Shown piece by piece: positions 27,248 through 37,099 of a stretch of DNA of 64,000 nucleotides (position 1 is the first letter of the stretch; every line of letters begins with the position of its first letter). Made by a program: the position numbers and the translations under genes. Origin of the DNA: Nannocystis sp. RBIL2 (lineage in GTDB: Bacteria > Myxococcota_A > Polyangia > Nannocystales > Nannocystaceae); the NCBI RefSeq assembly GCF_026626745.1, contig NZ_JAPNJW010000001.1, positions 62,001 to 126,000 on the forward strand. Direction: 5' to 3'. The notes below the pieces were generated by a model that had not been told where the DNA came from, ran no database searches, and saw only the letters and a list, made by a program, of their open reading frames with translations.

Positions 27248-28830
27248 AGCACACTGACCGTTGGGCTTTCTTCAGGAGCCTCGTGAACGTCGCTCAACGA
27301 CGCGCCTGTCTCCTGGCGCTCCCCCTCGCCACCTGCGCAAGCGAGCCCGAGCACCCGCCCTGGCAGTGCAACAAGAACTTCGTCTGCGACCCCGACGAGA
27401 ACCAGGTCTCCTGCCCCGACGACTGCCTCTGGAGCGAGGCCACCGCCGAGGGACCCCGCGCCGACGTATGCGACGCCCAGGAGAACTGGACCTTCGTCTC
27501 CGCCTGCCGCGAGACCTGCGGCAACGGCCAGAAGGACGACGGCGAGACCCTCGACACCTGCCCCCGCGACTTCCCCGGCCCCGGCTGCGGCGACGGCATC
27601 TGCGCCCCCGCCGAGGACCCCACCCGTTGCCCGGTCGACTGCCACCCCGGCACCTGCGGCGACAGCGTCTGCGACATCCACGAGAACCCCGCCGTCTGCA
27701 GCCAGGACTGCAGCGACACCTGCGGCGACTCCGTCTGCCAGGCCGGCGAGGAGCTCGCCTGCGTCCGCGACTGTCCCCCCTGCGACGACGACTCCTGCGT
27801 CTGCGGCGACATGGTCTGCGGCCAAGGCGAGTCCATGACCACCTGCCCCCAGGACTGCACCCAGCCCACCTGCGGCAACGGCGTCCAGGAACAGGGCGAA
27901 CCCTGCGACGACGGCAACGACGTCAACGGCGACGCCTGCACCAACGCCTGCAAGCTCCCCACCTGCGGCGACGGCATCGTCTGGACCGGCAAGGAAGACT
28001 GCGACGACGGCGAGAACAACGGCCCGCAAAACACCTGCAACGCCGACTGCGAACTCAGCCAGTGCGGCGACGGCCAGGTCGGCCCCGGCGAAACCTGTGA
28101 CGACGCCAACGACGACGACACCGACGACTGCGCCGCCTGCCAGATGGCATCCTGCGGCGACGGCCACATCTGGGCCCGCGAGGAACTCTGCGACGACGGC
28201 AACGACATCGACACCGACGACTGCACCAACGCCTGCGAACTCGCCACCTGCGGCGACAGCATCGTCCATGAAGACGATGAAGAGTGCGACGACGGCAACC
28301 AGATCGACACCGACGCCTGCAACAACGACTGCCTCAAACCCCGCCGCGTCTTCTTCGTCACCAGCCAGAAGTTTACGGGCAACCTCGGTTCCATCAGCGA
28401 CATCGACAATGAATGCAAGGCCGCTGCCACGGCTATCTCCGGCGCAAATTCCATGAACTTCAAGGCCTGGATCTCGAAATTTTCGACTTGGCCGGCCATG
28501 CGAATGGACACGAGCTATGGGGGCAAGTACGTCCTCGTCGACGGCACCCCGATCGCCGAAGATGGCTGGTCCGACCTTACCGACGGTATGCTTGCGCACG
28601 CGATCGAACAAACGGAGAAAGGAGAAACCGTGGACGCTGCCCCCTGGTCGAACACGAAAGCAGACGGAACCCGGGGGGACACCCCAGACTGCTTGAACTG
28701 GTCAGAGTCTGGGGGAGGAGTCAACGGCGCCACGGGTAAGACCATTGCGAAGGACGCGAGTTGGACCGATGCAATGAATACAAGCAGTTGCGACGGACTA
28801 CGTTCCATTTACTGCATCGAGGATCCATGA
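27244..28830 (+). CDS. Array lipoprotein 2: DUF4215-type stalk with DUF1554-type head
   Basis: ATG at 27244 overlaps the stop of copy 1, giving 528 residues; an earlier in-frame ATG (27178) lies inside copy 1. The lipobox LATC (Cys31) is followed by CASEPEHPPWQCNKNF. The stalk is nearly identical, at protein and DNA level, to the other copies. The head (VFFVTSQKFTGNLG to SIYCIEDP) keeps the framework WPAMRMDTSYGGKYVL and SDLTDGMLAHAI but differs widely in loops (for example EQTEKGETVDAAPW and NWSESGGGVNGA). The stop again overlaps the next start (ATGA). Confidence 0.88.
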   Translation: MKHTDRWAFFRSLVNVAQRRACLLALPLATCASEPEHPPWQCNKNFVCDPDENQVSCPDDCLWSEATAEGPRADVCDAQENWTFVSACRETCGNGQKDDGETLDTCPRDFPGPGCGDGICAPAEDPTRCPVDCHPGTCGDSVCDIHENPAVCSQDCSDTCGDSVCQAGEELACVRDCPPCDDDSCVCGDMVCGQGESMTTCPQDCTQPTCGNGVQEQGEPCDDGNDVNGDACTNACKLPTCGDGIVWTGKEDCDDGENNGPQNTCNADCELSQCGDGQVGPGETCDDANDDDTDDCAACQMASCGDGHIWAREELCDDGNDIDTDDCTNACELATCGDSIVHEDDEECDDGNQIDTDACNNDCLKPRRVFFVTSQKFTGNLGSISDIDNECKAAATAISGANSMNFKAWISKFSTWPAMRMDTSYGGKYVLVDGTPIAEDGWSDLTDGMLAHAIEQTEKGETVDAAPWSNTKADGTRGDTPDCLNWSESGGGVNGATGKTIAKDASWTDAMNTSSCDGLRSIYCIEDP

Positions 28831-30419
28831 AGCCCTCCCTCAATTCGGCGCCTCCACACCTCGCTGCACTTCCGCGATTAAGCGCCTCCCTCCTCGCGCT
28901 GCCCCTCCTATCCTGCGCAAGCGAACCCGAGCACTCGCCCTGGCAGTGCAACAACAACTTCGTCTGCGACCCCGACGAGAACCAGGTCTCCTGCCCCGAC
29001 GACTGCGTCTGGAGCGAGGCCACCGCCGAGGGACCGCGCGCCGACGTGTGCGACGCCCAGGAGAACTGGACCTTCGTCTCCGCCTGCCGCGAGACCTGCG
29101 GCAACGGCCAGAAGGACGACGGCGAGACCGTCGACACCTGCCCCCGCGACTTCCCCGGCCCCGGCTGCGGCGACGGCCTCTGCGCCCCCGCCGAGGACCC
29201 CGCCCGTTGCCCGGTCGACTGCCACCCCGGTTCCTGCGGCGACAGCGTCTGCGACCTCCACGAGAACCCCGCCGTCTGCAGCCAGGACTGCAGCGACACC
29301 TGCGGCGACTCCGTCTGCCAGGCCGGCGAGGAGCTCGCCTGCGTCCGCGACTGTCCCCCCTGCGACGACGACTCCTGCGTCTGCGGCGACATGGTCTGCG
29401 GCCAAGGCGAGTCCATGACCACCTGCCCCCAGGACTGCACCCAGCCCACCTGCGGCAACGGCGTCCAGGAACAGGGCGAACCCTGCGACGACGGCAACGA
29501 CGTCAACGGCGACGCCTGTACCAACGCCTGCAAGCTCCCCACCTGCGGCGACGGCATCGTCTGGACCGGCAAAGAAGACTGCGACGACGGCGAGAACAAC
29601 GGCCCGCAAAACACCTGCAACGCCGACTGCGAACTCAGCCAGTGCGGCGACGGCCAGGTCGGCCCCGGCGAGACCTGCGATGACGCCAACGACGACGACA
29701 CCGACGACTGCGCCGCCTGCCAGATCGCCTCTTGTGGCGACGGCCATGTCTGGGCCGGCGAGGAACTCTGCGACGACGGCAACGACGTCGACACCGACGA
29801 CTGCACCACCGCCTGCGAGCCCGCCACCTGCGGCGACAGCATCGTCCACCAGGACGACGAAGAGTGTGACGACGGCAACCTGATCGACACCGACGCCTGC
29901 AACAACGATTGCCTCAAACCCCGCCGCGTCATCTTCGTCACCAGCACAATGTACCAGGGTCAACTAGGCCTCATCGACGACATCGACGAGAAGTGCAGAA
30001 CTGCCGCCATGACCGCTGGTCTCGCGCACGACCAGACGTTTAAGGCCTGGCTATCGACAGAAGAATTCTGGCCGGCGATGCGAATGGATACAAGCTTCAT
30101 AGGCATGTATGTCCTCGCCGACGGAACCCCAATCGCCGAGAATGGATGGGCCGACCTCACGGATGGGACACTCTTGCACGCCATCGACAAAACAGAGATG
30201 AGCATGTTTGCCGACGGTACCCCTTGGACAAATACGAAAGCCGATGGGACCCTGGCAGGTGATGAACATTACTGTGTGGGATGGTCCAACAAGTCTGGAG
30301 GAAATAGTGGCCACCACGGCCTCTCGACTGCAACCGACGCGACCTGGACGGACGCACCGAACCCCAATTCGTGCTCTAGCTTTTCCCCCATTTACTGCAT
30401 CGAGGACCATAAACAATAG
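28827..30419 (+). CDS. Array lipoprotein 3: DUF4215-type stalk with DUF1554-type head
   Basis: ATG at 28827 overlaps copy 2's stop, giving 530 residues. The signal ends LLSC (Cys30). The stalk shares silent substitutions with copy 4 (for example GCCTGTACC and CTCTTGTGGC), so these two exchanged sequence or duplicated most recently. The head diverges strongly: VIFVTSTMYQGQLG, DQTFKAWLSTEEFW, MDTSFIGMYVLADG, DKTEMSMFADGTPW. It ends CIEDHKQ, a slightly longer tail. Confidence 0.88.
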   Translation: MKPSLNSAPPHLAALPRLSASLLALPLLSCASEPEHSPWQCNNNFVCDPDENQVSCPDDCVWSEATAEGPRADVCDAQENWTFVSACRETCGNGQKDDGETVDTCPRDFPGPGCGDGLCAPAEDPARCPVDCHPGSCGDSVCDLHENPAVCSQDCSDTCGDSVCQAGEELACVRDCPPCDDDSCVCGDMVCGQGESMTTCPQDCTQPTCGNGVQEQGEPCDDGNDVNGDACTNACKLPTCGDGIVWTGKEDCDDGENNGPQNTCNADCELSQCGDGQVGPGETCDDANDDDTDDCAACQIASCGDGHVWAGEELCDDGNDVDTDDCTTACEPATCGDSIVHQDDEECDDGNLIDTDACNNDCLKPRRVIFVTSTMYQGQLGLIDDIDEKCRTAAMTAGLAHDQTFKAWLSTEEFWPAMRMDTSFIGMYVLADGTPIAENGWADLTDGTLLHAIDKTEMSMFADGTPWTNTKADGTLAGDEHYCVGWSNKSGGNSGHHGLSTATDATWTDAPNPNSCSSFSPIYCIEDHKQ

Positions 30420-30493
30420 CGCAGCGACGTTTATTGCAAATGCAGCATCTTCAATCCACTCCAATGCTTCCATGCACTTCTGCACGGGGACCC

Positions 30494-32080
30494 ATGAGCG
30501 CTTCCGCATCTCCCACTTACCTGAGCCATAGAACACTCTTACATCTGGGGCCACATATCCTCGCACTGACCCTCGCCACCTGTGCAAGCGAGCCCGCTCA
30601 CTCGCCCTGGCAGTGCAACAAGAACTTCGTCTGCGACCCCGACGAGAACCAGGTCTCCTGCCCCGACGACTGCGTCTGGAGCGAGGCCACCGCCGAGGGA
30701 CCCCGCGCCGACGTGTGCGACGCCCAGGAGAACTGGACCTTCGTCTCCGCCTGCCGCGAGACCTGCGGCAACGGCCAGAAGGACGACGGCGAGACCCTCG
30801 ACACCTGCCCCCGCGACTTCCCCGGCCCCGGCTGCGGCGACGGCATCTGCGCCCCCGCCGAGGACCCCACCCGTTGCCCGGTCGACTGCCACCCCGGCAC
30901 CTGCGGCGACAGCGTCTGCGACCTCCACGAGAACCCCGCCGTCTGCAGCCAGGACTGCAGCGACACCTGCGGCGACTCCGTCTGCCAGGCCGGCGAGGAG
31001 CTCGCCTGCGTCCGCGACTGTCCCCCCTGCGACGACGACTCCTGCGTCTGCGGCGACATGGTCTGCGGCCAAGGCGAGTCCATGACCACCTGCCCCCAGG
31101 ACTGCACCCAGCCCACCTGCGGCAACGGCGTCCAGGAACAGGGCGAACCCTGCGACGACGGCAACGACGTCAACGGCGACGCCTGTACCAACGCCTGCAA
31201 GCTCCCCACCTGCGGCGACGGCATCGTCTGGACCGGCAAAGAAGACTGCGACGACGGCGAGAACAACGGCCCGCAAAACACCTGCAACGCCGACTGCGAA
31301 CTCAGCCAGTGCGGCGACGGCCAGGTCGGCCCCGGCGAGACCTGCGATGACGCCAACGACGACGACACCGACGACTGCGCCGCCTGCCAGATCGCCTCTT
31401 GTGGCGACGGCCATGTCTGGGCCGGCGAGGAACTCTGCGACGACGGCAACGACGTCGACACCGACGACTGCACCAACGCCTGCCAACCCGCCACCTGCGG
31501 CGACAGCATCGTCCACCAAGACGATGAAGAGTGCGACGACGGCAACCAAGTCGACACCGACGCCTGCAACAACGATTGCCTCAAACCCCGCCGCGTCATC
31601 TTCGTGACCAGCACCAAGTTCACGGGCGCTCTCGGCCTCATGGACGACATCGACGAGAAGTGCCAGATGGCCGCAGCCATGAATAAGGACCTTGCCGATC
31701 CCTCGACCTTCAAGGCCTGGGTGTCCACTGGAGACTTTTGGCCCGCGATGCGGATGGATACGAGCTATCTGGGCATGTACATCCTCGTTGACGGCACCCC
31801 GGTCGCCGAGAACGGCTGGCCCGACCTCACCGACGGGACACTTTCCCATGCCATCGACCAAACAGAGTCCGGATCTCCTATTGACGGCCCCCCGTGGAGC
31901 AATACTAACGCCAATGGAACATCTGCTGGAGGCGTCAACTGTGTTGGATGGTCGAGCGAATCCCAAATGAATCAAGGGTTGTACGGCTCGACCCTCGCCA
32001 AGGACGCCGCCTGGACGGACTCGATGAGTCCAATTATTTGCTCTGTACTTCTTCCCCTATACTGCATCGAGGACCCTTAA
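30494..32080 (+). CDS. Array lipoprotein 4: DUF4215-type stalk with DUF1554-type head
   Basis: ATG at 30494 is chosen because the 18-bp leader CATGCACTTCTGCACGGG lies exactly 23 bp before it and before the broken fifth copy. It also puts the lipobox LATC at Cys30 like copies 2 and 3, whereas an ATG at 30434 would add 20 residues. The protein is 528 residues. The stalk is almost identical to copy 3, and the head is distinct (GALGLMDDIDEKCQMAAAMN, WVSTGDFW, SESQMNQGLYG). A 74-bp gap, rather than an overlap, separates it from copy 3. Confidence 0.88.
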   Translation: MSASASPTYLSHRTLLHLGPHILALTLATCASEPAHSPWQCNKNFVCDPDENQVSCPDDCVWSEATAEGPRADVCDAQENWTFVSACRETCGNGQKDDGETLDTCPRDFPGPGCGDGICAPAEDPTRCPVDCHPGTCGDSVCDLHENPAVCSQDCSDTCGDSVCQAGEELACVRDCPPCDDDSCVCGDMVCGQGESMTTCPQDCTQPTCGNGVQEQGEPCDDGNDVNGDACTNACKLPTCGDGIVWTGKEDCDDGENNGPQNTCNADCELSQCGDGQVGPGETCDDANDDDTDDCAACQIASCGDGHVWAGEELCDDGNDVDTDDCTNACQPATCGDSIVHQDDEECDDGNQVDTDACNNDCLKPRRVIFVTSTKFTGALGLMDDIDEKCQMAAAMNKDLADPSTFKAWVSTGDFWPAMRMDTSYLGMYILVDGTPVAENGWPDLTDGTLSHAIDQTESGSPIDGPPWSNTNANGTSAGGVNCVGWSSESQMNQGLYGSTLAKDAAWTDSMSPIICSVLLPLYCIEDP

Positions 32081-32127
32081 AAGGGTATCGACTTCGCTAC
32101 GAGGCGGTAATCGTCGATTCCCGCCTC
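32073..32127 (+). terminator. Two hairpins after the last intact array gene
   Basis: ACCCTT (32073-32078) and AAGGGT (32081-32086) pair across the stop codon. GAGGCGG (32101-32107) and CCGCCTC (32121-32127) form a second stem. Neither is followed by a T-run, so termination is only a guess. Confidence 0.4.
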
Positions 32128-32155
32128 TGACTCATGCACTTCTGCACGGGCAACC

Positions 32156-32510
32156 ATGGACGCATCAGCAGATCCCATCCACCTGGGTCGTAAACTCTTC
32201 CATCTCGATGCATACACTCTCGCGTTGACCCTCGCCGCCTGCGCAAGCGAGCCCGAGCACCCGCCCTGGCAGTGCAACAACAACTTCGTCTGCGACCCCG
32301 ACGAGAACCAGGTCTCCTGCCCCGACGACTGCGTCTGGAGCGAGGCCACCGCCGAGGGACCCCGCGCCGACGTGTGCGACGCCCAGGAGAACTGGACCTT
32401 CGTCTTGGCTCGTCGCTAAACCTGCAGAAACGGCCCAGAGGATAACGGCAGGCCGACTCCGACGAGAACCAGGTCTCCCGCCCCGACGTCTCATTCCTGA
32501 GCGAAGCCCC
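32156..32510 (+). pseudogene. Broken fifth copy of the array lipoprotein
   Basis: ATG at 32156 opens a normal signal (lipobox LAAC, Cys29), then the family start CASEPEHPPWQCNNNF to ENWTFV, identical to the other copies. It ends abruptly LARR-stop at 32419. Downstream DNA still resembles the family but is scrambled: TGCAGAAACGGCCCAGAGGA (from 32423) is a decayed CGNGQKDD block. GACGAGAACCAGGTCTCC at 32461 is a second copy of an earlier segment, out of order. The rest of the stalk and the whole head are gone. A secreted 87-residue stub could still be made. Confidence 0.85.
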
Positions 32511-32521
32511 GGCGCGCGGCC

Positions 32522-35500
32522 TCACCCCAGCCCTGCCGCCAGCCCTTCCGCCAGCCGGGCCACGAACGCCTGCTCGTCGTGCGCGCCGATCTCCTCCGCC
32601 ACCTCGTTCATCAGCGTATAGACGTTCGCCATCACGAACATCATGTCGATCGGATCCGGCACCTCGTCGATGGCCAGACGGGTGAGCGCGCGGGCGATGA
32701 GCGAGTGGCGCTGCTGCAGCACGATGCCGTCGTCGAAGCGGGCGATGCCGGGCTCGCGGCCTGTCCCGATGGCCAGGCGATCGAGGCGGAGATGCTCGAG
32801 CGCGGACCCGTGACGAGCGCGTGCCCACTCGAGCTCCGCGCGGACCAGCGCCAGTAGTTGCTGCTCGGGCGTCGGCTTCGGCACCGGCGTCGGCCCGACG
32901 CCTCCCGCAATCCCCGAAGCCTGCCCCGCGCCCGCGAGAGCCCGCGCCTCCTGCTCCCGCGCCCGCGTCTCCTGCTCTCGCGCCTCGTGCTCTCGCCTCG
33001 CCGCCTCCAGCTGCGCATGCGCGGCCGCCTCTGCCTCTCCCCGCCGGCGCGCCTCCGCCTCTGCCGTCTTCGCCCGCGCCTTGCGCAGCGCCGGCGGCAC
33101 CATCTCCGCCAGCGCCGTCTTGAGCTCCGTCAGCGCCTTCCCCAGGTCTGCCGGCATCCCGCCGGGATCGCTCGCCAGGAGCTCGTCCACGTGTGCCAGC
33201 CAGCTCGCCGCACGATCGCGTTCGCTCGCGTTCATGCGGCCGCCGGACTTCACCTGCTTCGCCAGAGTCTCGTACAGCCGGCACACCTGCTTGCCCAGGC
33301 TGCCGAGCTGGCGCGCGTCCAACACTGCTGCCCCCGACTCGCTGTTCAGGCCCCACCCGCTCACGATCCCCGCGCACGGCAGCGCCGGTATCGCCTGGAT
33401 GCGCCCCACCTCTCGTCCCGCGCGGGCCAGCGCCACCGAGTCCTCGTTCGTCGGCGAGCGTGGGATCCACAGATGCGCCTCGATGCCGCCCGCGATCGTC
33501 GCCTTGCGATCGACCCATGCCACCTCGCGCAGGTCGGGCAGCTTGCACTCCGGCGCCGCCGCGAGCGCCCGGATCGTCCCCAGCACCTCGTCCCAGTGCG
33601 AGTCCAGCAGCTTCACCTCACCGATCGCCGCGAGGACGCGCCGCGCCGGCGGGTCCGCCACCAGGATCCTGCGCTCCGCCTGCGCCGTGACGGGCGGTTG
33701 CTCGACCGGCCGCGTCACCGCCTCGAACACCTTCTCCTCGCGCGTCGTGACCTCGGCCAGCGAGCACTGCTCGCCCCACACATCGATCAGCAGCGGCAAC
33801 GCCTTCACCGCCTCGACCGCGCGGCCCGGCTCCGAACCATCCTTCGCCGCGCGCTCGATCCGTCGCGCCGCGAACTCGAGCAACAGCGCCCGCGCCGGCG
33901 CGCGCTCGTTCGCCGGCAGCGACGCATAGCCCTCGCACAGCTGCACGATCAGCTCCGTCGCCGCGCGTCGGCACCGGCGCAGCAGATTGCCGTAGCGCTT
34001 CGCTCGAGTGTCGACCTCGCCAGCACTGGTGAGCGGCAGCTCCAGGTCGCTGACGATCGCCACCAGCGGCGCCGGTGCGTCCTCGTGAACGAACTCGCCG
34101 ATCTTGCGTCCGTCCAGGCACACCTCGATGCGCAGCGTCGGCGCATCGTCGCCGCGGCGCAGCCCCACCTCGCCCTCGACCTTGCCCTTGTCGTCGGCCA
34201 GCGATGTCTTCGCCCACACGCTCGCCGGATCCAGCGTCATCGACTTGATCGTCGGCAGGTCTGCCAGGCGTCGCGCCAGTCGTTGCGCCCGCACCCGCTC
34301 GCCGCCGTCCACCACCCGCGCCTCGCCGACCCATCGGCGCAGCGCCGCGATCGCCGGCGAGTCCTCGCGCACGATCGGCGGCGCCGGCAATGACGCCCCC
34401 GGCGTCGTCATCGGCACCCACGCGATCTGGCCCTCCGCTGCCACCACCGCCTCGATCTCCGCGAGGCTCAGCACCCCGGCGCCCACCGTCGCGAACAGCG
34501 GCACCTGCAGCAGCACCGGCGCCTCGGCCAGCACCTCCGAGCGCGTCGACTCGGCCACCCGGCGCAGCAATTGCTCGCGCAGCCACGTCCACGTCGAATC
34601 CTCGATCCCTGTCCCACGGACCCATCGGTCGAGCACCCCTGCCACCAGTCGCCACGCCGCCCGCCGCAGCGCAGTCGTCACGGTCGCCACTGCCGCCTCG
34701 TCCGCCACCTCGTCCCAGCTCGCGTTCGGCCGCAGCCCCTTCGCGTTCGCTGTCCCCGAGATCGGCCCGAAGCCGAGATCGAGCGTGCGCGTCGTCAGCA
34801 GCCGGCCTTCGAACCGTAGCTCGATCGTCGCCGCCTCGACCGCTCGCGCCAGCCGGAAGGGCGACGCCGGCGGGTGCAACGTCAGCACCGCCTCCACCTC
34901 CTCGTCGCGCCACACGTGGCACCACAGCGCCGGCTCGTTGCCTGCAACGCGCAAGGCCTCGTGGGCCGCGCGCGTCAGCTCCTCCGACGAGAGCGCAGCC
35001 TGGGCCCAAAACTTGCGCTCGCGGCGACGCACCGCCAGCGTCGGCGCCCACGACTGCAGCGCCGCCTCACCCCCGAGCAGCCCGCCCAAAATTTTGCGGT
35101 CACCCCGGCCCAGCCACGCGATCTCGCGGCCCAGCGACGGCTCGGGCGCCACCGAGCGATCGACCTCCTCGAGCCGACCGACCCGCGCCTGGCGTCGCGC
35201 CAGCTCGTCGAGCGACCGCCGCGTCCCGTCGAAGTCTTCGAACAGCAGCAGGTGCATCAGCGTCGCCAGCGGCCCCTGGCCCGCGCGCAGCTGCGCCGGC
35301 GACGGCAACCATCCTGCCACCGCCGCCGCCTCGGGCTGCAGCGCCTCCGGCACCGCGAGCCGCTGCCACAGCCCTGAGCGCGTCTCCGCGTCGAGCGCCA
35401 GCAGCAGCCACGCCTTGACCAGCCCGCGCACCCCCGCGTCGATCGCAGTCCCGCCTGACCTTCCGGCCAGGTCGCCCAGCGGCCCCGGCAGGCTCCCCAG

Positions 35501-37099
35501 CGCGCGCAGCAGCACCTCGACCACCACCCCGTCGCGGGCCGCGTCGTCGAACATCTCGCTCGGCGTGAACGGGGCCTCCACCGCCAGCTCGAGCCCCGCG
35601 ATCCCGCAGTCGACCTCGACGACCCGCAGCAGGCAGCCCTGCGCGATCAGCCAGATCCGCCCCGTCGCCTGCCCGCCCTCGACCGCCTCGGCCGCGATCC
35701 CCAGCTCTCCGCGGATCGTCTCCGTCGCCGGCAGCGGCGCCCGGAACAGGTAGCGCTTGCCCTCTCCGAGCCGCAGCGAAGTCCGCCGCTGTTGCCACGC
35801 CAGCCGCGCCTTCTCGCGCTCTTGCGCCGCCGCCAGCGCCTCGTCGACCGCGACCATGTTGCACGACAGCAGCCGCGCCAGATGCCCCGCCTCCGCGCGA
35901 GGCACCCGCGGGATCGCCGGCCCCTCCGGCCGCAGCGCCGCGTAGCTCTGCGTCGCGTAGCGCAGCTCGCGAACCCCGCTCTCCCCGTCCGTCGTCACCG
36001 CCTCGGCCAGCGCCGCCAGGCTGACTGTCGGGACATGTCCATCCGAACATGTCCTCGCCTCCATCCACGTGATCGCCGCCAGCAGCGGCGCCACCTCGGC
36101 CCGCTTGCGGACGTCGCGGAGCTTCAGGAACTGCAGCACCTCCTCGCGGATCCGCGGCATCACCGACTCCGGCCGCAGCTCCCCCGCCGCCACCGCCGCC
36201 TGCGCGCGCGCCAACAGGGCCCAGCGGGTCGAGCGGACCAGCCCCACCACCTGTTCGAAGCCCGCGTCGGCGACGATCTTCGCCATCGACACGTCCTTGC
36301 GCAGCGCCGCGGCCTCGACGATCGCCACGATCCCCGGCCCCACCCCCGCGAGCGGGTGCGTGTCGATCCACACCCCGTCCTTCACCAGGTGGACCTCCGC
36401 CGGCGCCGTGTTCGGCAGCAGCGCGAGCATCCCCTGCACCTCCGGTTCGGCCAGCGCGAGCGTCAGCATCGCGTGCTCGATGCGTGGCCCGTGCGCGATC
36501 GGCTTGCCGTCGAGCGTGATCGAGACCCGCGCGTGGCGGCAGCGCTCGCGCAGGTACACCTCCTCGGCCAGGCTGCCGCGCAGGTCGCGGAAGAACTCCA
36601 CCACCATCTCGAGCTTCAGCCGCTTCTCGACGTCGATCGTCGTCTCCGCGACCGGATGCGCCAGCTCGGTGAACGCGTCCTCTCTCCCCGGCGCCATGCG
36701 CAACTGCCAGGTTCCGCTGCGCACCACGATCTGCCGCGGCTCGAGCCCCAGCGCCGCGTTGAGGCCGAGCGCCAGCTGCCGGAGCCCGTGCAAGTCCTCG
36801 CCCTCGCCGTCGGCGAACAGCGACCCCCACAGCTCGTCGAGCTCCGCCCGCGTGAACGGGCGGCCGTCGAAGCGCATGTGCATGTCGTCGGTGTCGATTG
36901 CGAACGCGATCTTCGACGCCCCGCGCAGCACCGCCGCCTGCACCAGCTCGAGCACGTAGCGGCGCGCGTCGGCCAGCTGGAACTTCTGCATCTTCGCCCG
37001 CGCCTGCGCGCGGTCGAGGGTGAAGCGGCCCTGCGAGTCGACCTCGCCCCCGGCCCGCAGCTCGTCGACCAGGTCGTTCAACCGTCCATCCGTCGCCAT
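32522..37099 (-). CDS. 1,525-residue protein with degenerate GHKL-like N-terminus, partner of HSP90-like ATPase
   Basis: ATG at 37099 gives 1,525 residues, overlapping the ATPase gene by 22 bp. Residues ~45-130 follow the GHKL fold order: YVLELVQAAVLRGASKIAFA, then FDGRPFTRAELDELWGSLF, then LRQLALGLNAALGL. However, the Mg/ATP Asn of the N-box is Ala55 and the DxGxG loop is FDGRPF, so ATP binding is unlikely. The middle is long and unrecognised. A charged coiled coil (about 1365-1435) precedes a helical C-terminal domain (SALEHLRLDRLAIGTG, DPIDMMFVMANVYTLMNEVA). No signal peptide is present. Residues ~346-358 (SDGHVPTVS region) come from an inserted phased repeat. Confidence 0.75.
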   Translation of the reverse strand: MATDGRLNDLVDELRAGGEVDSQGRFTLDRAQARAKMQKFQLADARRYVLELVQAAVLRGASKIAFAIDTDDMHMRFDGRPFTRAELDELWGSLFADGEGEDLHGLRQLALGLNAALGLEPRQIVVRSGTWQLRMAPGREDAFTELAHPVAETTIDVEKRLKLEMVVEFFRDLRGSLAEEVYLRERCRHARVSITLDGKPIAHGPRIEHAMLTLALAEPEVQGMLALLPNTAPAEVHLVKDGVWIDTHPLAGVGPGIVAIVEAAALRKDVSMAKIVADAGFEQVVGLVRSTRWALLARAQAAVAAGELRPESVMPRIREEVLQFLKLRDVRKRAEVAPLLAAITWMEARTCSDGHVPTVSLAALAEAVTTDGESGVRELRYATQSYAALRPEGPAIPRVPRAEAGHLARLLSCNMVAVDEALAAAQEREKARLAWQQRRTSLRLGEGKRYLFRAPLPATETIRGELGIAAEAVEGGQATGRIWLIAQGCLLRVVEVDCGIAGLELAVEAPFTPSEMFDDAARDGVVVEVLLRALGSLPGPLGDLAGRSGGTAIDAGVRGLVKAWLLLALDAETRSGLWQRLAVPEALQPEAAAVAGWLPSPAQLRAGQGPLATLMHLLLFEDFDGTRRSLDELARRQARVGRLEEVDRSVAPEPSLGREIAWLGRGDRKILGGLLGGEAALQSWAPTLAVRRRERKFWAQAALSSEELTRAAHEALRVAGNEPALWCHVWRDEEVEAVLTLHPPASPFRLARAVEAATIELRFEGRLLTTRTLDLGFGPISGTANAKGLRPNASWDEVADEAAVATVTTALRRAAWRLVAGVLDRWVRGTGIEDSTWTWLREQLLRRVAESTRSEVLAEAPVLLQVPLFATVGAGVLSLAEIEAVVAAEGQIAWVPMTTPGASLPAPPIVREDSPAIAALRRWVGEARVVDGGERVRAQRLARRLADLPTIKSMTLDPASVWAKTSLADDKGKVEGEVGLRRGDDAPTLRIEVCLDGRKIGEFVHEDAPAPLVAIVSDLELPLTSAGEVDTRAKRYGNLLRRCRRAATELIVQLCEGYASLPANERAPARALLLEFAARRIERAAKDGSEPGRAVEAVKALPLLIDVWGEQCSLAEVTTREEKVFEAVTRPVEQPPVTAQAERRILVADPPARRVLAAIGEVKLLDSHWDEVLGTIRALAAAPECKLPDLREVAWVDRKATIAGGIEAHLWIPRSPTNEDSVALARAGREVGRIQAIPALPCAGIVSGWGLNSESGAAVLDARQLGSLGKQVCRLYETLAKQVKSGGRMNASERDRAASWLAHVDELLASDPGGMPADLGKALTELKTALAEMVPPALRKARAKTAEAEARRRGEAEAAAHAQLEAARREHEAREQETRAREQEARALAGAGQASGIAGGVGPTPVPKPTPEQQLLALVRAELEWARARHGSALEHLRLDRLAIGTGREPGIARFDDGIVLQQRHSLIARALTRLAIDEVPDPIDMMFVMANVYTLMNEVAEEIGAHDEQAFVARLAEGLAAGLG
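36034..36065. repeat. Phased repeat units inside the giant gene
   Basis: CATG at 36034, CATG at 36048 and CATC at 36062 are 14 bp apart. The first is the palindrome GGACATGTCC. Confidence 0.8.
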
